Below are positions 4,986 to 5,546 of a stretch of DNA of 5,546 nt, in pieces. How positions within the stretch are numbered: position 1 is the stretch's first letter; every line of letters starts with the position of its first letter. A model generated the notes under the pieces. It was given only the letters and a program-made list of their open reading frames with translations. It was not told where the DNA came from and did no database searches. The stretch is from an uncultured Clostridia bacterium (lineage in GTDB: Bacteria; Bacillota; Clostridia; UBA1381): the NCBI GenBank assembly GCA_910578235.1, contig CAJTPP010000104.1:1-5546 (forward strand). Direction: 5' to 3'. The position numbers and the translations under genes are program-made.

Positions 4986-4988
4986 GTG

Positions 4989-5017
4989 TTGACAAATTGT
5001 GTATGCTCTGCTATAAT
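4989..5017 (+). promoter_or_regulatory. Consensus promoter of the tRNA operon
   Basis: TTGACA (4989-4994) and TATAAT (5012-5017) match consensus exactly with the ideal 17-bp spacer. Transcription should start near 5024, about 23 nt before tRNA-Val, and drive all four tRNAs. This is the strongest promoter in the window. Confidence 0.92.
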
Positions 5018-5046
5018 AATTGATGTCGCTGATTAGAGCGTCATAT

Positions 5047-5122
5047 GGGAGTTTAGCTCAGCTGGGAGAGCGTCTGCCTTACAAGCAGGATGTCACAGGT
5101 TCGAGCCCTGTAACTCCCACCA
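5047..5122 (+). tRNA. tRNA-Val (anticodon TAC)
   Basis: A complete 76-nt tRNA with encoded CCA (5120-5122). The acceptor arms GGGAGTT and AACTCCC pair, the D arm is GCTCAGCTGGGAGAGC, the anticodon stem TCTGC/GCAGG holds loop CTTACAA (anticodon TAC), and the T arm CAGGTTCGAGCCCTG is standard. First gene of the tRNA operon. Confidence 0.97.
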
Positions 5123-5124
5123 CA

Positions 5125-5161
5125 GCAACTATCGCCTTGCGTAAGCAAGGCAGTCAGTTGC
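5125..5161 (+). repeat. Hairpin just after tRNA-Val
   Basis: GCAACT (5125-5130) pairs with AGTTGC (5156-5161), and inside it CCTTGC (5135-5140) pairs with GCAAGG (5145-5150) around loop GTAA, a GNRA-type tetraloop. It begins 2 nt after the CCA. No U-run follows, so it is not a normal terminator; a 3'-processing or stability element is more likely. Confidence 0.75.
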
Positions 5162-5164
5162 GAA

Positions 5165-5218
5165 CAGTCAAACAGCGACAGTAACTTTCGCCAAGCAGTT
5201 TGCGAGAGTGTTTGACTG
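5165..5218 (+). repeat. Two-tier inverted repeat in the tRNA spacer
   Basis: CAGTCAAACA (5165-5174) is the exact reverse complement of TGTTTGACTG (5209-5218). Inside, CTTTCGC (5185-5191) pairs with GCGAGAG (5202-5208) with one mismatch. An A-run, not a U-run, follows, so termination is unlikely on the plus strand. Confidence 0.75.
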
Positions 5219-5308
5219 AAAAATTATTAGGCAGTAAAAGTTTGCGAGAATTGTGTTTAATATCGGTAATAGCCGAAACAATATTGCAAAATATTTTCTG
5301 CAAATAAT

Positions 5309-5385
5309 GGCCCGGTAGTTCAGTTGGTTAGAACGCCAGCCTGTCACGCTGGAGGTCGTGAGTTCGAGCCTCATCCGGGTCGCCA
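5309..5385 (+). tRNA. tRNA-Asp (anticodon GTC)
   Basis: A complete 77-nt tRNA with encoded CCA (5383-5385). Acceptor GGCCCGG pairs with CCGGGTC (one G-U), the discriminator is G, the anticodon stem CCAGC/GCTGG encloses CTGTCAC (anticodon GTC), and the T arm contains GTTCGAG. Confidence 0.97.
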
Positions 5386-5389
5386 TTAT

Positions 5390-5465
5390 GCTTCTGTAGC
5401 TCAGTCGGTAGAGCATGGGACTGAAAATCCCAGTGTCGGCGGTTCGATTCCACCCGGAAGCACCA
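5390..5465 (+). tRNA. tRNA-Phe (anticodon GAA)
   Basis: A complete 76-nt tRNA with encoded CCA (5463-5465), 4 nt after tRNA-Asp. Acceptor GCTTCTG pairs with CGGAAGC (one U-G), and the anticodon stem TGGGA/TCCCA holds loop CTGAAAA (anticodon GAA). The T arm has GGTTCGATTCC. Confidence 0.97.
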
Positions 5466-5466
5466 G

Positions 5467-5494
5467 ATAATATCTGTCTTAGGATAGATATTAT
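5467..5494 (+). repeat. 12-bp hairpin filling the Phe-Gly spacer
   Basis: ATAATATCTGTC (5467-5478) pairs with GATAGATATTAT (5483-5494), with one G-U pair and a 4-nt loop. It occupies 28 of the 31 nt between tRNA-Phe and tRNA-Gly and lacks a U-run. A precursor-processing (RNase III or RNase Y/J) role is plausible. Confidence 0.8.
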
Positions 5495-5496
5495 AT

Positions 5497-5546
5497 GCGG
5501 GAGTGGCTCAGTGGTAGAGCGTCACCTTGCCAAGGTGAACGTCGCG
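5497..5546 (+). tRNA. tRNA-Gly (anticodon GCC), cut by the window edge
   Basis: The first 50 nt of tRNA-Gly are present: acceptor GCGGGAG, D arm TGGCTCAGTGGTAGAGC, and stem TCACC/GGTGA around TTGCCAA (anticodon GCC). The T arm and 3' end lie beyond position 5546. The operon probably continues with further tRNAs. Confidence 0.93.

Larger units (their letters stand above)
5123..5308 (+). other. Long structured spacer between tRNA-Val and tRNA-Asp
   Basis: This 186-nt spacer is much longer than the next two (4 and 31 nt) and holds no credible ORF or second promoter. It is dense in repeats: two hairpins (5125-5161 and 5165-5218), a direct repeat AGTTTGCGAGA (5197-5207 and 5239-5249) with a related AGTTGCGA at 5156-5163, a small TCGG/CCGA hairpin (5263-5276), and AATATT-GCAA-AATATT near 5283. 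It may be a processing region, a small RNA released from the precursor, or a decayed inserted repeat element. Confidence 0.6.

Noticed and set aside
5165..5228. The spacer inverted repeat as a transcription terminator after tRNA-Val
   Set aside because: It is followed by an A-run rather than a T-run on the transcribed strand, and no new promoter is seen before tRNA-Asp, so the tRNAs are best read as one transcript.
5168..5416. An 82-residue minus-strand open frame across the tRNA region
   Set aside because: It runs antisense through tRNA-Asp and the spacer, has no ribosome binding site, and its residues (such as the RLELTTSS stretch) are the usual artefact of translating a tRNA backwards.
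5047..5546. The tRNA cluster as an attachment site of the rep-xis element
   Set aside because: All three complete tRNAs are intact, no duplicated tRNA 3' fragment is visible elsewhere in the window, and the module lies more than 3 kb away with chromosomal-type genes between.

Overview
The window looks like a chromosomal segment from an AT-rich, Gram-positive anaerobe of the Clostridia. The signs are strong AGGAGG-type ribosome binding sites, AT-rich intergenic DNA, an HPr-like phosphocarrier, a WYL regulator, a secreted protein with a copper-amine-oxidase-N-like domain, and a compact tRNA cluster (Val-Asp-Phe-Gly) with encoded CCA ends. A conserved Cys-rich protein behind a possible mother-cell sporulation promoter hints at a spore former. 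Genus cannot be fixed from the sequence alone.

Left part (1-1710): the start of a small zinc-ribbon gene runs off the left edge on the minus strand. After a very AT-rich gap of about 290 bp, which holds a promoter and short TTAATC repeats, come a rolling-circle-type replication initiator (350 aa) and, 13 bp later, an excisionase-like winged-helix protein (62 aa), both on the plus strand. A bidirectional hairpin terminator closes this pair. Rep plus Xis is the signature of a small plasmid, an integrative element or its remnant. No integrase or relaxase is visible here, so the element is either incomplete or continues to the left.

Middle part (1729-3676): three minus-strand genes converge on that terminator. 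They are a secreted or surface protein with three 31-residue tandem repeats and a C-terminal His/Cys cluster; a Cys-rich protein that seems shorter than its relatives; and an 85-aa HPr-like protein that keeps the phosphorylatable His15 but has Arg in place of the regulatory Ser46. Two of the three genes have convincing sigma-A-type promoters. The Cys-rich gene has instead a CATAnnnTA element resembling a sigma-K or sigma-E promoter.

Right part (3890-5546): a WYL-domain transcriptional regulator on the minus strand is divergent from a tRNA operon on the plus strand. The operon starts from a consensus promoter (TTGACA-17-TATAAT) preceded by A/T tracts. The first spacer is unusually long (186 nt) and full of inverted and direct repeats. 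The last spacer is almost entirely a 12-bp hairpin. The window ends inside tRNA-Gly.

I do not see a clear new multi-gene system. The items most worth a second look are the orphan Rep/Xis module, the repeat-bearing secreted protein whose two identical repeats differ only at synonymous sites, the apparently shortened Cys-rich gene, and the structured tRNA spacers.
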